Shown in pieces: positions 9,832-18,924 of a DNA stretch of 39,553 nt. Where the stretch lies: positions 1 to 39,553 of the forward strand of contig NZ_ACFY01000022.1 in the NCBI RefSeq assembly GCF_000174195.1, given 5' to 3'. The notes beneath the pieces are model-generated. The model worked only from the letters and a program-made list of their open reading frames with translations. It made no database searches and was not told where the DNA came from. Position 1 is the first letter of the stretch; the number at the start of each line of letters is the position of its first letter. The position numbers and the translations under genes are program-made. Source of the stretch: Roseburia inulinivorans DSM 16841. Lineage in GTDB: Bacteria > Bacillota > Clostridia > Lachnospirales > Lachnospiraceae.

Positions 9832-9858
9832 TTGAGAGAGGGTTTTGCCCTCTCTCAA
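9832..9858 (-). promoter_or_regulatory. Strong hairpin in the rimP operon leader
   Basis: A perfect 11-bp stem (TTGAGAGAGGG with its complement) closes a 5-base loop about 70 bases upstream of rimP. On the minus strand the stem is followed by TTTATGTTT, so the U-tract is weak for a terminator. It could be an attenuator or a processing site in the leader of an operon encoding NusA, which is itself a termination factor. Function is inference. Confidence 0.5.
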
Positions 9859-9930
9859 TCAAGTCAACGTGTTAACATAAATAAAGTAACACTCTTTCTT
9901 CTATTTTGCAAGCTTTTTATTAAAAAAAGC

Positions 9931-9964
9931 ATTTAAAAATGCCAGAAACATTGTTTCTGGCATT
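9931..9964 (-). terminator. Intrinsic terminator after the first tRNA-Glu gene
   Basis: On the minus strand a 12-bp stem (AATGCCAGAAAC with its complement) with a 3-base loop is followed by TTTTTAAATGCTTTTTTT. It lies about 30 bases downstream of the tRNA and should separate it from the rimP operon. Confidence 0.88.
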
Positions 9965-9994
9965 CCGGGTTGGGCTGTTATAAAAATAACAGAG

Positions 9995-10066
9995 CAGTTC
10001 GTAGGGGAATCGAACCCCTGATTCCGCCGTGAGAGGGCGGCGTCTTAACCGCTTGACCAACGAACC
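9995..10066 (-). tRNA. tRNA-Glu (anticodon CUC), copy 1
   Basis: A 72-nucleotide cloverleaf on the minus strand. The acceptor stem starts GGTTCGT, the anticodon stem is CCGCC/GGCGG around the loop CTCTCAC (anticodon CUC, reading GAG), and the T-arm is AGGGG-TTCGATT-CCCCT. The discriminator base is G and no CCA is encoded. The first acceptor pair is G1-U72, a wobble. The sequence is identical to the second copy at 12298-12369. Confidence 0.95.
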
Positions 10067-10076
10067 ATGCTTGCAT

Positions 10077-10105
10077 AATATAACATAGCAAAAACAAAAA
10101 TGCAA
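10077..10105 (-). promoter_or_regulatory. Promoter of tRNA-Glu copy 1
   Basis: TTGCAT and TATATT are separated by 17 bases on the minus strand. The -10 element ends 10 bases before the tRNA, so transcription would start close to its 5' end. Confidence 0.75.
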
Positions 10106-10147
10106 GCATTATTTTATATTTTTTTACATTTTTCTGATTTAACCGGC

Positions 10148-12172
10148 TTACACTGTAAACTGATCCATGATCTCATTCAGTTTTGTCACAACATTGTGCA
10201 GGCTTTCGATCGCAGTATGGATATTTTCCATCTCCACGCTCTGCTGGTCAACTTTTCCTAAAATATCCTGACTGGATGCAGCCAGTTCTTCTGTCTCGGA
10301 AGAAATATCTGAAAACCGATCCACAACTTTTGCTTTATTTGAATTCAAAATTCCTACTGCACCTTCCAGTCCCTGAACAGCTGCACCAACATCATCGATC
10401 TCCTGATTGATCTGTTCAAATACGGCACGGGTATCACCCATAACTCCCATACACTTTTCTGTCTCATCTTTCATGGAGAACATCTGACTGCTTACCACTT
10501 CAATTTCTTTCTGGATCTCCAGAATAATAGCAGTGATGTTGGTAGTGGCATCACTGGTCGCACGTGCAAGCTTACCGATCTCTTCTGCAACAACAGCAAA
10601 TCCCTTTCCGGCTTCTCCGGCTCTTGCAGCCTCAATACTTGCATTCAGTGCCAATAAGGACGTCTGCTCTGCAATACTGTTGATTGTCTGCGAAATATCA
10701 TCGATCGTGCGCGAGCGTTCTTCCAGATCAGCCACTGTGCTGTATGCTTCATCCTGAAGCTTTCTCGTCTTTTCAAACTGCTCTCCCAGCAGTTCGATTG
10801 CCTTGACACCTGTCTCACTCTGTGCCATTGTCTTCGTCGCACTGTTATTCATATTGGCTGTGTGCAATGCAATCTCGTCAATCTCCTTCGCAAAATCGTT
10901 CAACGACATATTGGCTGTCTGGATCTGGTCTGCCTCCTCACTGACTGCTGACAACACCTCATTGATCAGGTTCTTGACATAAACATTATTATCCAGCAGG
11001 GTAGAAACGGAAGAATTCACAATATCATACTGCTCTGACAAATTCGTGGAGGAGTCGCCCATCTGCTGTATAATATGTCCGAGTGTCTTCTGCAGTTCCA
11101 GCACATCATGGTTCATTCTTCCAAGCTCATCCTTCTGTCTGTTTTCCTTGATGTCAATTTCCTTTAAATTCAGTTCCTGTAAATGATTGATCTGCTTCTG
11201 GATCTTCAGAATCGGTTTTGTTATGCTTCCGGCATACAAGATCACAAGTACTGCTGCAATTACCGATGACAGGACAGTAACCACAACGAGAACCATAAGC
11301 ATTTCGTTCGCTGCACTGTTATAAGCGGCAACAGGTGTGACCAGAACCTCTTTCCATCCGCTTCCTGCAACTGTGGCAGCCTTCAGGTATTTTGCCTTGC
11401 CGTCATAGTCCGTAAATGCTCTCTGGGACGTCATTGCCTTCTCGTATGCTCCGCCGATCAGATCGCTTACATTCACTACATTCTCACCAGTTGATATAAA
11501 CTCACTGTTCGGATGCATTAAAATGGCGCCATTCTCATTATAAATAAAACTGTAACTGCCATCCGAAGTATCGGTGATCTCGTTCATCATATCAAACAAT
11601 GTGCTCAGCTTCAGATCCATATTGACTACGCCTTCCATGTCGGAGCCTGTATGGAACATCTTAGACACACTGATGATCAATTCTCCAGTGACTGCATCCA
11701 CATAAGGATCGCCAAAATACTTCTCTCCACCTGCCGCTTTTGCATCCGTATACCACGGTCTTCCCGTACAGTCCCATCCTGCTTCCGGTTTCCAGCCAGT
11801 ACCGTCAATAAACAGCTTATTTTCAAAACCTACATTGACATTGATCGCATTCACGTTATTATTTGTGTACTGTTCCATAACCGGGCGGATCGTCACCTCA
11901 TCGATCAGGCTCTTTGCCTCCAAAAAGGTACATGCTGCATCCACATCACCTGTATTTTCCTGAAGCCAGCTGTCGATCATAGACGCATAATACTCTGCCT
12001 GCTGCTCATGCAGCCTGTCGTTTGTGTCTGTCAAAGCAGACCTGCTGAAAATGGAAGACACTGCCATTGCAATTGCCAGACATCCCACACATATCAGCAG
12101 AAAAAATAATGTTAATCTTGTTCTGATACTTTTCAAACCCCATGTTCTCCTTTGTTCTTCCCCAGTTTTCAC
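10148..12172 (-). CDS. Methyl-accepting chemotaxis protein with dCache sensor domain
   Basis: Membrane chemoreceptor of up to 674 residues. A transmembrane helix lies near residues 19-42, then an extracellular dCache domain (about 45-285; note [23 protein letters not shown], in two overlapping pieces, and [10 protein letters not shown]), a second helix (about 288-312), a HAMP segment and a signalling domain. The hairpin tip [20 protein letters not shown] is conserved. No CheR-docking pentapeptide is visible at the C-terminus. The outermost start is GTG at 12172; a TTG at 12136 (encoding a protein beginning MKSIRTRL) has AAAGGAG upstream and may be the true start. Cache domains often bind amino acids or carboxylates; the ligand is unknown. 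The gene sits between two identical tRNA-Glu genes. Confidence 0.92.
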   Translation of the reverse strand: MKTGEEQRRTWGLKSIRTRLTLFFLLICVGCLAIAMAVSSIFSRSALTDTNDRLHEQQAEYYASMIDSWLQENTGDVDAACTFLEAKSLIDEVTIRPVMEQYTNNNVNAINVNVGFENKLFIDGTGWKPEAGWDCTGRPWYTDAKAAGGEKYFGDPYVDAVTGELIISVSKMFHTGSDMEGVVNMDLKLSTLFDMMNEITDTSDGSYSFIYNENGAILMHPNSEFISTGENVVNVSDLIGGAYEKAMTSQRAFTDYDGKAKYLKAATVAGSGWKEVLVTPVAAYNSAANEMLMVLVVVTVLSSVIAAVLVILYAGSITKPILKIQKQINHLQELNLKEIDIKENRQKDELGRMNHDVLELQKTLGHIIQQMGDSSTNLSEQYDIVNSSVSTLLDNNVYVKNLINEVLSAVSEEADQIQTANMSLNDFAKEIDEIALHTANMNNSATKTMAQSETGVKAIELLGEQFEKTRKLQDEAYSTVADLEERSRTIDDISQTINSIAEQTSLLALNASIEAARAGEAGKGFAVVAEEIGKLARATSDATTNITAIILEIQKEIEVVSSQMFSMKDETEKCMGVMGDTRAVFEQINQEIDDVGAAVQGLEGAVGILNSNKAKVVDRFSDISSETEELAASSQDILGKVDQQSVEMENIHTAIESLHNVVTKLNEIMDQFTV

Positions 12173-12255
12173 AAAACTCTTTCAAAACTGCTTATTTTCT
12201 CTAGTATAGCACTCTTCCACCGATTTGCAAAGTACAAATCGCCTTTTTGTACATC

Positions 12256-12286
12256 AAAAAAGGAAGCATATAAATATGCTTCCTTT
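12256..12286 (-). terminator. Intrinsic terminator after the second tRNA-Glu gene
   Basis: On the minus strand an AAAGGAAGCATA stem pairs with its complement around a short loop and runs into TTTTTT. It lies 12 bases past the tRNA 3' end and should stop transcripts before the chemoreceptor gene. Confidence 0.87.
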
Positions 12287-12297
12287 CATGATAATAG

Positions 12298-12369
12298 CAG
12301 TTCGTAGGGGAATCGAACCCCTGATTCCGCCGTGAGAGGGCGGCGTCTTAACCGCTTGACCAACGAACC
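12298..12369 (-). tRNA. tRNA-Glu (anticodon CUC), copy 2
   Basis: All 72 bases are identical to the copy at 9995-10066, including anticodon CUC, discriminator G, the G1-U72 acceptor pair and the lack of an encoded CCA. The flanking sequences differ, so the duplication covers only the tRNA itself, and each copy has its own promoter and terminator. Confidence 0.95.
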
Positions 12370-12381
12370 AAGTACTCATTT

Positions 12382-12410
12382 AATATAACACATGGATAAG
12401 GATATTGCAA
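12382..12410 (-). promoter_or_regulatory. Promoter of tRNA-Glu copy 2
   Basis: TTGCAA and TATATT are separated by 17 bases on the minus strand, with the -10 element ending 12 bases before the tRNA. Confidence 0.77.
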
Positions 12411-12476
12411 CCTTTTTTTCACTATTTTTCAAATTTTTTATAAAAAATATTAAATTGAAACAAATCGTACAATTCA

Positions 12477-12506
12477 AGAGCCCGCAGCAACTGCTGCGAG
12501 CCCTGT
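12477..12506 (-). terminator. Probable terminator after the hydrogenase gene
   Basis: An imperfect GC-rich hairpin (GGGCTCGCAGCA pairing with TGCTGCGGGCTC) lies about 50 bases past the hydrogenase stop codon. It is followed by TTGAATTGTACG rather than a clean T-run, so it may be an inefficient terminator or a 3'-end stabilising hairpin. Confidence 0.5.
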
Positions 12507-12557
12507 AAAATCAACATTATTCACGATGCATAGAGAAACTGTCCATATCATAATTCT

Positions 12558-13964
12558 TTAAGTTTCGTGGATTCCGCGTCCATCCGCATTGCTGATCAAT
12601 GCATCCCTGTTCTTCTTGGAAGAGATCTGATCGTTGAATGCACTTGGTCCGCCGACACATCCGCCTTCACATACCATACCTTCGATGAAGTCTTCCGGCA
12701 ATCTTCCGGCTTTCATTAATAACAGCGCTTTCTTACACTCTGCTGCACCATTACACTTGCATACCTTTGCATCAATCTCATCTTCAGATTCTTTTAAGCT
12801 CTGAAGAACTGCTGCAGTCACACCGCCTGCATTGGCAAATCTCTTACCGTATACAGAAGATTCCTGATAGCTGTTCTCATCCGGTTCTAATGCCACACTC
12901 TTCGCTTTCATGATGGCACGGATCTCAGAATAAGTTAATACATAATCTGCATTGCCTTCGATCTTCTGGTCTACCACCTCGGATTTCTTAGCGATACATG
13001 GTCCGATAAATACGGTAACTGCCTCCGGATCTTTTGCTTTGATCAGGCGGGATACTGCTGCCATCGGAGAAATCGTGGTAGAAATATTGTCTGCAAGCTC
13101 CGGAAAATGATGTCTTACCATATTGACAAATGCAGGACAACAGGAAGTTACTTTCTTCTTGCCTTCTTTGTAAGCTTCTGCCCACTCTTCTGCCTCATAA
13201 GCAGCTGTCATATCTCCGCCGAGACCGACTTCAAAGAAACCATCAAAACCAACTGCCTCCATTGCTTTCTTCCAGCTGTTCATCGTGATATCATCACCGA
13301 ACTGTCCCTCTGTTGCAGGAGCTGCCATTGCATAAACTTTTTTATTGGATTTTAATGCTTCAATTACATTTACAATATAGGTCTTAGATCCGATCGCACC
13401 GAATGGACAGCTGTGGATACATTTTCCACAACGGATACATTTCTTCTCGTCGATAACGGAGATTCCGTACTCGTCATATGTAATTGCATTGACCGGACAA
13501 CTGAATTTACATGGTCTCTTTAAATGTGCGATCGCATTGTACGGACAGGCCTGAGCACATTTGCCACACTCTTTACATTTCTGTGGATCAATGTGGGAAC
13601 GAAGTCTTCCCGGCTCGATCGCACCAAATTTACATGCATTGATACATGCCTTTCCAAGACAGTTCTGGCAGTTTTCTGTCACTGTATAACTGGAAATCGG
13701 ACAATCTTCACAGGCAGAACTGATCACCTGGATCACATTACCGTCATCTACTGGTCCAGGAGCTTTTCCTTCTGCCAGTCTGACTCTCTGTCTGATAATC
13801 TCTCGCTCTTTATAGATGCAGCAGCGGAACTGTGCTGCTGGTCCTGGGATTAATTGGTTTGCAATGTAGTCTTTCTTCTCCTCAAGCTCACCTGCAAATG
13901 CAAGTTTTGCCACTTCATAAAGTACATCGTGTTTAATTTTGATCACATTTTCATCAGCGTACAT
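12558..13964 (-). CDS. Monomeric [FeFe] hydrogenase, group-B-like
   Basis: Predicted cytoplasmic hydrogenase of 468 residues that would exchange electrons between ferredoxin-like clusters and protons/H2. The N-terminal half holds several Fe-S motifs: CEDCPISSYTVTENCQNC, the CxxCxxC ferredoxin motif KCKECGKCAQACPYNAI, and a second one KCIRCGKCIHSCPFGAI. The H-cluster domain has L1 TSCCPAF (Cys275-Cys276), L2 GPCIAKKSE (Cys323) and L3 EGMVCEGGCVGGP (Cys432, Cys436). These differ from the classical group A forms (TSCCPxW, MPCxxKxxE) and look like group B enzymes of gut anaerobes; the subgroup call is inference. GAGG precedes the ATG. No maturation genes (hydE, hydF, hydG) are in the window. Confidence 0.9.
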   Translation of the reverse strand: MYADENVIKIKHDVLYEVAKLAFAGELEEKKDYIANQLIPGPAAQFRCCIYKEREIIRQRVRLAEGKAPGPVDDGNVIQVISSACEDCPISSYTVTENCQNCLGKACINACKFGAIEPGRLRSHIDPQKCKECGKCAQACPYNAIAHLKRPCKFSCPVNAITYDEYGISVIDEKKCIRCGKCIHSCPFGAIGSKTYIVNVIEALKSNKKVYAMAAPATEGQFGDDITMNSWKKAMEAVGFDGFFEVGLGGDMTAAYEAEEWAEAYKEGKKKVTSCCPAFVNMVRHHFPELADNISTTISPMAAVSRLIKAKDPEAVTVFIGPCIAKKSEVVDQKIEGNADYVLTYSEIRAIMKAKSVALEPDENSYQESSVYGKRFANAGGVTAAVLQSLKESEDEIDAKVCKCNGAAECKKALLLMKAGRLPEDFIEGMVCEGGCVGGPSAFNDQISSKKNRDALISNADGRGIHET

Positions 13965-14014
13965 TGTAAATACCTCACTCGTTTTTGTTCGTTAATTTTT
14001 TAACCATCTAAGAC

Positions 14015-14042
14015 ATTATATCGAAAATGTATGGAATTACAA
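14015..14042 (-). promoter_or_regulatory. Candidate hydrogenase promoter
   Basis: On the minus strand TTGTAA and TATAAT are separated by 16 bases, about 50 bases upstream of the hydrogenase start. A second candidate, TTGCAC-N15-TATAAT, lies at 14060-14086. Either or both may be used. Confidence 0.55.
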
Positions 14043-14150
14043 GTACCTCTGATGTTTTTATTATAATACATAAGCTTTTTGTGCAAAGTAACAATTTCAC
14101 TTATCCTTTTTTGTGCAATTATTCCGTGACCGTCTGAAACAGTCTGTCCC

Positions 14151-15434
14151 CTATTTTCGTCTGTAATAAACATCGCGGTCAACCGCCTTATTCCAGGAGG
14201 CAACGATCGTCGTGCAGACAGCGTCCCCTGTGATGTTGACAGCGGTACGTGTCATATCCAGGATCCGGTCAATTCCCATGATCAGCGCGATTCCCTCGAT
14301 CGGAAGTCCAACGGAATTAAATACCATGGTCAATGTGATCAGACCCACACTCGGCACTCCGGCGGTTCCGATGGAGGCAAGCGTTGCGGTTCCAATGACA
14401 GTGAGGTAATCCATCATGTCAAGCGGGATTCCAAATGCCTGTGCGGTGAACACAACCGCCACACCCTGCATAATCGATGTTCCATCCATGTTAATGGTCG
14501 CTCCGAGCGGGATCGTGAAAGATGAAATCTTTTTCGAAACACCCATTTTTTCCGCAAGCGTATCAATATTCATTGGAATGGTTGCATTCGAAGTTGAGGT
14601 TGAGAATGCAAACGCCATAACCGGGAAGAAATTCTTGATGAAAATAAACGGGTTGAGCCCTGAAAATATTTTCAGCAATCCGAGGTACACCACAAAACAC
14701 TGCACTGCGAGTGCAAGCAGAACGCAGAACATATATTTTAACAATGGGATGAACACCTCAAAACCGATCTCTGCAAATGTTTTTGCGATCAGGCAGAACA
14801 CTCCGATCGGTGCAAGCTTCATGACAGCCATCGTCATTTCCATCATAATATCATTGAACTGTCCAAAGAAGTTCTTCACAATGTCAACACGGTCTCCCAT
14901 GTTTGCGAGAATCACACCGAGGATCAATGCAAACACAATGATCTGCAGCATATTTCCCTCGCTTAAGGAATTAAAAATATTGACCGGGATAATGTCTAAC
15001 AGTGTTTCTGTCATGCTCATGGACTGTGTTGTCTCACTCACGGTGGAAGTCACCTGGATCTGTGACATGTCAAGTCCTTTTCCCGGATTAAAAATATTGG
15101 CGATCGTCAGCGCAACGGTAATCGCAAGCGCTGTCGTACACAGATAAAAAATTAGTGTCTTCACACCGACGCTTCCAAGCTTTTTCGTATCTCCCACTGC
15201 CATGCTTCCGCAGACGATGGAGCAGAATACAAGCGGAACGACGAGCATACGCATCAGACGGATAAATCCCTGTCCGACAATATAAAAGACACCCTGCACA
15301 ATGATATCATCCACCACGTAGTTCGATGGAATCACATAGTTGATGATCACACCGGCCAAAGCTCCTGCAAGAAGCGCAATAAAGATCATCGTGGTAAGGC
15401 TTATCTTTTTCTTCTTTTGAACTCTATTCTGCAT
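14151..15434 (-). CDS. Dicarboxylate/amino acid:cation symporter (DAACS family)
   Basis: Integral membrane transporter of 427 residues in the GltP/DctA/SstT family, which takes up glutamate, C4-dicarboxylates or Ser/Thr with Na+ or H+. It has about eight hydrophobic segments starting near residue 15. The re-entrant loop HP1 motif appears as FSTSTSNATIPMN and the TM7 motif as NMDGTS. The following HP2 region contains GTAGVPSVGLITLTMV, and the TM8 region contains GIDRILDMTRTAVNITGDAV. The ATG has AGGGG eight bases upstream and overlaps the end of the RmlD-like gene by 11 bases, so the two are probably coupled. The exact substrate cannot be read from the sequence. Confidence 0.92.
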   Translation of the reverse strand: MQNRVQKKKKISLTTMIFIALLAGALAGVIINYVIPSNYVVDDIIVQGVFYIVGQGFIRLMRMLVVPLVFCSIVCGSMAVGDTKKLGSVGVKTLIFYLCTTALAITVALTIANIFNPGKGLDMSQIQVTSTVSETTQSMSMTETLLDIIPVNIFNSLSEGNMLQIIVFALILGVILANMGDRVDIVKNFFGQFNDIMMEMTMAVMKLAPIGVFCLIAKTFAEIGFEVFIPLLKYMFCVLLALAVQCFVVYLGLLKIFSGLNPFIFIKNFFPVMAFAFSTSTSNATIPMNIDTLAEKMGVSKKISSFTIPLGATINMDGTSIMQGVAVVFTAQAFGIPLDMMDYLTVIGTATLASIGTAGVPSVGLITLTMVFNSVGLPIEGIALIMGIDRILDMTRTAVNITGDAVCTTIVASWNKAVDRDVYYRRK

Positions 15435-16281
15435 GATATAATCCCCTCTCTTCCAGATATTCTCTCAGGGAATCCTGCCAGTCTGGGAAATCATAAATCG
15501 GAACCATGCTCATAATAAAATTATCGAGCACCGCATACGCCGGTCTCACCTTGGAAAAATCCGACATGACAGTTGGAACCGGCTGCATGGAAGCCGTCTT
15601 TCCTGTCATTTTCAAAATTTCCTGTGCAAACGCATAACGGCTGCACACGCCCTTGTTCGTCGCATGGTAAGTTCCGTACTCGCTTGTATGCACAAGATGT
15701 AATAAAAATCTTGCCAGTTCGTTTGCGCTCGTCGGTGATCCAAACTGGTCGGAGGCAATCGATAACTGCTCGCCTGCGTCCACTTTTTTTAAGAAACCAT
15801 TGATAAAATTCTGTCCCTTTCCATACACCCAGGTGCTCCGCACGATAAAATGTTTTGTTGTGAATTCTTTCACATAGTTTTCCCCCGCAAGCTTGGACTT
15901 TCCATAAACCGTTCCCGGATTTGTAATGTCAAATTCTGTGTAAGGCTCTGTGCTTTTGCCGTCAAACACGTCATCTGTGGAAAGCTGTACCATTTTTGCC
16001 TGCATTTTTGCTGCAACGATCGCCAGATTTCTGGCTCCCAGTGCATTTACTTTAAACGCCTGCGAAGGATTTTCCTCACAGGAACTGATATCCGTCATAC
16101 CGGAACAATTGATGATGATGTCCGGGCGGTTCATCTCGCCAAAACGAAGTACTTCATCTGTATCCGTCACATCAAGGTCATCCACATCTGTATCTAACAT
16201 TTCAAATTCCAATTTATCCACAACATCATTCACTGCCTGGCCAATCTGACCGCGGGCACCACATACCCAGATTTTCTGCAT
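15424..16281 (-). CDS. RmlD-like dTDP-4-dehydrorhamnose reductase family protein
   Basis: NAD(P)-binding extended short-chain dehydrogenase of 285 residues. The Rossmann motif GARGQIGQA is at the N-terminus; NCSGMTDISSCEE, STDDVFDG and the catalytic YGKSKLAGE (YxxxK) follow. The chosen ATG at 16281 (MQKIWVCG) has GGAGG seven bases upstream, better than the start 12 codons earlier. True RmlD makes dTDP-L-rhamnose, but no rmlA, rmlB or rmlC is nearby, and the gene is coupled to a transporter, so the substrate may be a different sugar nucleotide. The family call is firm; the reaction is not. Confidence 0.85.
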   Translation of the reverse strand: MQKIWVCGARGQIGQAVNDVVDKLEFEMLDTDVDDLDVTDTDEVLRFGEMNRPDIIINCSGMTDISSCEENPSQAFKVNALGARNLAIVAAKMQAKMVQLSTDDVFDGKSTEPYTEFDITNPGTVYGKSKLAGENYVKEFTTKHFIVRSTWVYGKGQNFINGFLKKVDAGEQLSIASDQFGSPTSANELARFLLHLVHTSEYGTYHATNKGVCSRYAFAQEILKMTGKTASMQPVPTVMSDFSKVRPAYAVLDNFIMSMVPIYDFPDWQDSLREYLEERGLYHAE

Positions 16282-16324
16282 CACTGTTCCTCCATTTTCT
16301 CTTCTAGTATTTCTCAAAGCATAG

Positions 16325-16369
16325 AAAAAGATGTGAGTTTATGATTCACATTACATCTCACATCTTTTT
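16325..16369 (-). terminator. Intrinsic terminator after the amino acid ABC operon
   Basis: A perfect 13-bp stem, AAAAAGATGTGAG with its complement, encloses a 19-base loop and ends in TTTTT on either strand. It lies about 90 bases past the stop of the ABC ATPase gene and before the RmlD-like gene. Confidence 0.85.
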
Positions 16370-16458
16370 ACCGTTCTTTATTATATTGATCCACGCATTT
16401 GATGTCAAATATTTTTTCCATGCAGGACAGATGATTTTTTATACAAAACATGCGACCA

Positions 16459-17220
16459 CTACGCCATGTCATGATATTTTCCAAGGAACTCCCTCGTTCT
16501 CTGATTTGTCGAAGTAAATAATAACTCCGGTGTCGTCTCCTCCACGATCACACCTTTATCCATAAAGATCATACGGTTTGACACATCTTTTGCAAAGTTC
16601 ATCTCATGCGTGACAATGACCATCGTCATTTTTTCCTCCGCAAGCTCCCGGATGACTTTTAGGATCTCAAGCGTCAGTTCCGGGTCGAGCGCGGAAGTCG
16701 GTTCATCAAAGAATAATATTTCCGGCCGCATGGCAAGTGCCCGCGCAATGGATACCCTCTGCTGCTGTCCGCCGGAAAGCTGACATGGATAGGCATCTTC
16801 CCTGCCGCTTAATCCCATCTTCTCCAGTAATACCTTTGCTTCTGCAACAACCTCTTCTTTTTTCCGCTTCTGAACACTGACCGGGGCATCAATGATATTT
16901 TTTAAGACAGAATAATGTGGAAACAGGTTAAAATTCTGGAATACCAGTCCAAAATGTCTCTGTATCTTTTTCAAATCTGCCGGTTTCGCATAAACCGTTT
17001 TTCCATTGATACTCTCTGCCGCCTTTTCCCCCATATACGTTAAGCTTCCGTCATCCATCTGCTCTAACAGTGTCGCACATCGCAGCAGGGTGGATTTTCC
17101 GGAACCAGAAGGTCCGATGATGGAGACAACCTCGCCCTCTGCAACGCTTAAACTGATATCTTTTAAAACTTCGTTTTCGCCGAAGCCCTTTTTTACATGC
17201 TGCATTTCCAGTAAATTCAT
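16459..17220 (-). CDS. Polar amino acid ABC transporter, ATP-binding protein
   Basis: Cytoplasmic ATPase subunit of 253 residues of the GlnQ/ArtP/TcyC type. Walker [10 protein letters not shown] is at 36-44, the Q-loop near [10 protein letters not shown] (93-102), the signature LSGGQQQR at 148-155 and Walker [13 protein letters not shown] at 168-179. The switch His lies in [13 protein letters not shown]. It is third in a solute-binding protein, permease, ATPase operon, 40 bases after the permease, and is followed by a strong terminator. Confidence 0.95.
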   Translation of the reverse strand: MNLLEMQHVKKGFGENEVLKDISLSVAEGEVVSIIGPSGSGKSTLLRCATLLEQMDDGSLTYMGEKAAESINGKTVYAKPADLKKIQRHFGLVFQNFNLFPHYSVLKNIIDAPVSVQKRKKEEVVAEAKVLLEKMGLSGREDAYPCQLSGGQQQRVSIARALAMRPEILFFDEPTSALDPELTLEILKVIRELAEEKMTMVIVTHEMNFAKDVSNRMIFMDKGVIVEETTPELLFTSTNQRTREFLGKYHDMA

Positions 17221-17260
17221 ATCATTTCCTCTTTGCCTTAATTTTACTACGATTGTATCT

Positions 17261-17911
17261 CTAATGATAATAACTCATCTTTTTCTCAAAAAATTCCATG
17301 ATAAATGCCACCACATAGTTAAAGACATAATAGAATATCGCGGCTGCCACAAACGGGATCATGCTCTTCTGTGAAGCTGCCAGTGCCTTTGCCTGTGAAA
17401 ACATCTCTGCATAAGCAATGGAAAACGCAAGCGACGTGTCTTTTACCAGCGTGATCACCTCATTGGTCACGGACGGAAGAATACGCTTGATCACCTGTGG
17501 AAGGATGATCTTTACAAATGTCTGTGTTTTTCCATAGCCTAATACTTTTGCCGCCTCATACTGTCCAACCGGCATGGACTCAATACCACCACGGTATATC
17601 TCTGCAAAATATGCAGCATAGTTGATTGCAAATGCGATCACAACCGCATATGCGCGGTAGCTTGACGAAATATTCACGCCGAAAATATAGTATGGTCCAA
17701 AATATACCACCAAAAGCTGTAGCATTAAGGGTGTTCCACGCATAATGGAAATATATATTTTGGTGATCGTTCTTATCACAACATTTTTTGACATTCTTCC
17801 GAAGGCTACCAGAAGTCCAAGCGGCAGTGAAAAAATAAGTGTTAATAAGAAAATCTGAATTGTTGTCATCATCCCGGAACCAAGCTGGGAAATCATTACC
17901 TGAAAGCTCAT
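17261..17911 (-). CDS. Polar amino acid ABC transporter, permease
   Basis: Membrane subunit of 216 residues in the HisM/GlnP family. The first membrane segment is near 15-37. Typical motifs are [40 protein letters not shown] (the EAA-type cytoplasmic loop that contacts the ATPase; shown in part), and [19 protein letters not shown] single permease gene suggests a homodimeric membrane part. It lies 45 bases after the binding-protein gene. Confidence 0.94.
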   Translation of the reverse strand: MSFQVMISQLGSGMMTTIQIFLLTLIFSLPLGLLVAFGRMSKNVVIRTITKIYISIMRGTPLMLQLLVVYFGPYYIFGVNISSSYRAYAVVIAFAINYAAYFAEIYRGGIESMPVGQYEAAKVLGYGKTQTFVKIILPQVIKRILPSVTNEVITLVKDTSLAFSIAYAEMFSQAKALAASQKSMIPFVAAAIFYYVFNYVVAFIMEFFEKKMSYYH

Positions 17912-17956
17912 ATAAAAAGAACCCCTATCTTTTTCTACTGTAAAACCAATGCGCTG

Positions 17957-18760
17957 TTATTTGCCGAGCGTGCAGACATCATAACCGAAATATTGGTTGG
18001 ATATTTCTGCGAATGTGCCGTCCTCTACCATCTCTAATAAAGTGCTCTGCACCTCATCGCGAAGTGCTGTGTTCCCAAGGAAAAATCCAACCGCATACTG
18101 TTCTGAGGAAATCGTCTCATCTAAAATCTGATACTGATCTTCTTTTCCCTCAATCTGGAACTGTGCGACACCGATATCTATCGCAACAGCATCGACTGCG
18201 CCAGACTCAAGATCCATAAATGCGGTGTTGTATTCGCCTACCGATAAGAGCTGTGCAAAGGAAGCCATCAGATCTGCATGTTCTTCATCGTTTAATGCGG
18301 TCTCTGCGGCAGACTCTTTCTGTACCTCCACCACTTTTCCTGCAAGATCCGCAAGTGTGTTAATTCCGGAATCTTTCTTTACCACAACCACCTGGCTGTT
18401 GTCCATATATGGATCTGTCCATGTATACTGATCTTCACGTCCATTCATCGTAAATCCATTCCAGATACAGTCGATCGTACCGGCTTCTAACTCCATATCC
18501 TTTGCATCCCAGTCGATCGGCTGTAACACAATCTTTTTGCCCATACGCGCTGCACACTCCGTCGCCATCTCAATGTCAAACCCTGTAAATTCGCCATCAT
18601 CCCCCACATAACCAAACGGCGGAAAATCCTGGTCAAATCCAACAGTAAATGTATCTTTTCCGTCTGCTTGATCCGTTTTTGCTGTATCAGTGGAACCTCC
18701 ACACGCTGTCAGCGACAATGTCATCCCTGCAACAAGTAATAATGCCATAAATTTCTTCAT
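17957..18760 (-). CDS. Polar amino acid ABC transporter, substrate-binding lipoprotein
   Basis: Extracytoplasmic lipoprotein of 267 residues. The signal peptide MKKFMALLLVAGMTLSLTAC ends in a lipobox (LTAC), so Cys20 should be lipidated. The mature part is a type II periplasmic-binding fold of family 3: TVGFDQDFPPFGYVGDDGEFTGFDIEMA (in pieces), TIDCIWNGFTMNGRE and YAVGFFLGN. GGATGGAG precedes the ATG. It heads the three-gene uptake operon. Candidate ligands are cystine, glutamine, arginine or similar; nothing visible settles which. Confidence 0.94.
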   Translation of the reverse strand: MKKFMALLLVAGMTLSLTACGGSTDTAKTDQADGKDTFTVGFDQDFPPFGYVGDDGEFTGFDIEMATECAARMGKKIVLQPIDWDAKDMELEAGTIDCIWNGFTMNGREDQYTWTDPYMDNSQVVVVKKDSGINTLADLAGKVVEVQKESAAETALNDEEHADLMASFAQLLSVGEYNTAFMDLESGAVDAVAIDIGVAQFQIEGKEDQYQILDETISSEQYAVGFFLGNTALRDEVQSTLLEMVEDGTFAEISNQYFGYDVCTLGK

Positions 18761-18888
18761 AAAATCTCCATCCTTTATTTTCAGTTTATTACCACGCTAC
18801 CACATTAAAGTGTCTGCTTATAACCTATCACAGAAACGGATTCGTTGTCAAGCACAGCTTCTCTCTTTTCAAACATTTCCTATTGCAT

Positions 18889-18919
18889 AAAAAGCAGGAA
18901 CACGCAATGTGCTCCTGCC
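18889..18919 (-). terminator. Intrinsic terminator after the hybrid kinase gene
   Basis: On the minus strand GCAGGAGCAC pairs with GTGTTCCTGC around a 5-base loop and is followed by TTTTTATG. It starts directly after the kinase stop codon and separates it from the ABC operon. Confidence 0.88.
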
Positions 18920-18924
18920 CTTTC

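Noticed and set aside
9995..12369. tRNA-Glu duplicates as attachment sites of an integrated element
   Set aside because: Both tRNA genes are complete with their own promoters and terminators, and no integrase or phage gene lies between them.
15424..16281. Rhamnose biosynthesis locus
   Set aside because: Only an RmlD-like gene is present; rmlA, rmlB and rmlC are absent from the window and the neighbour is a symporter.
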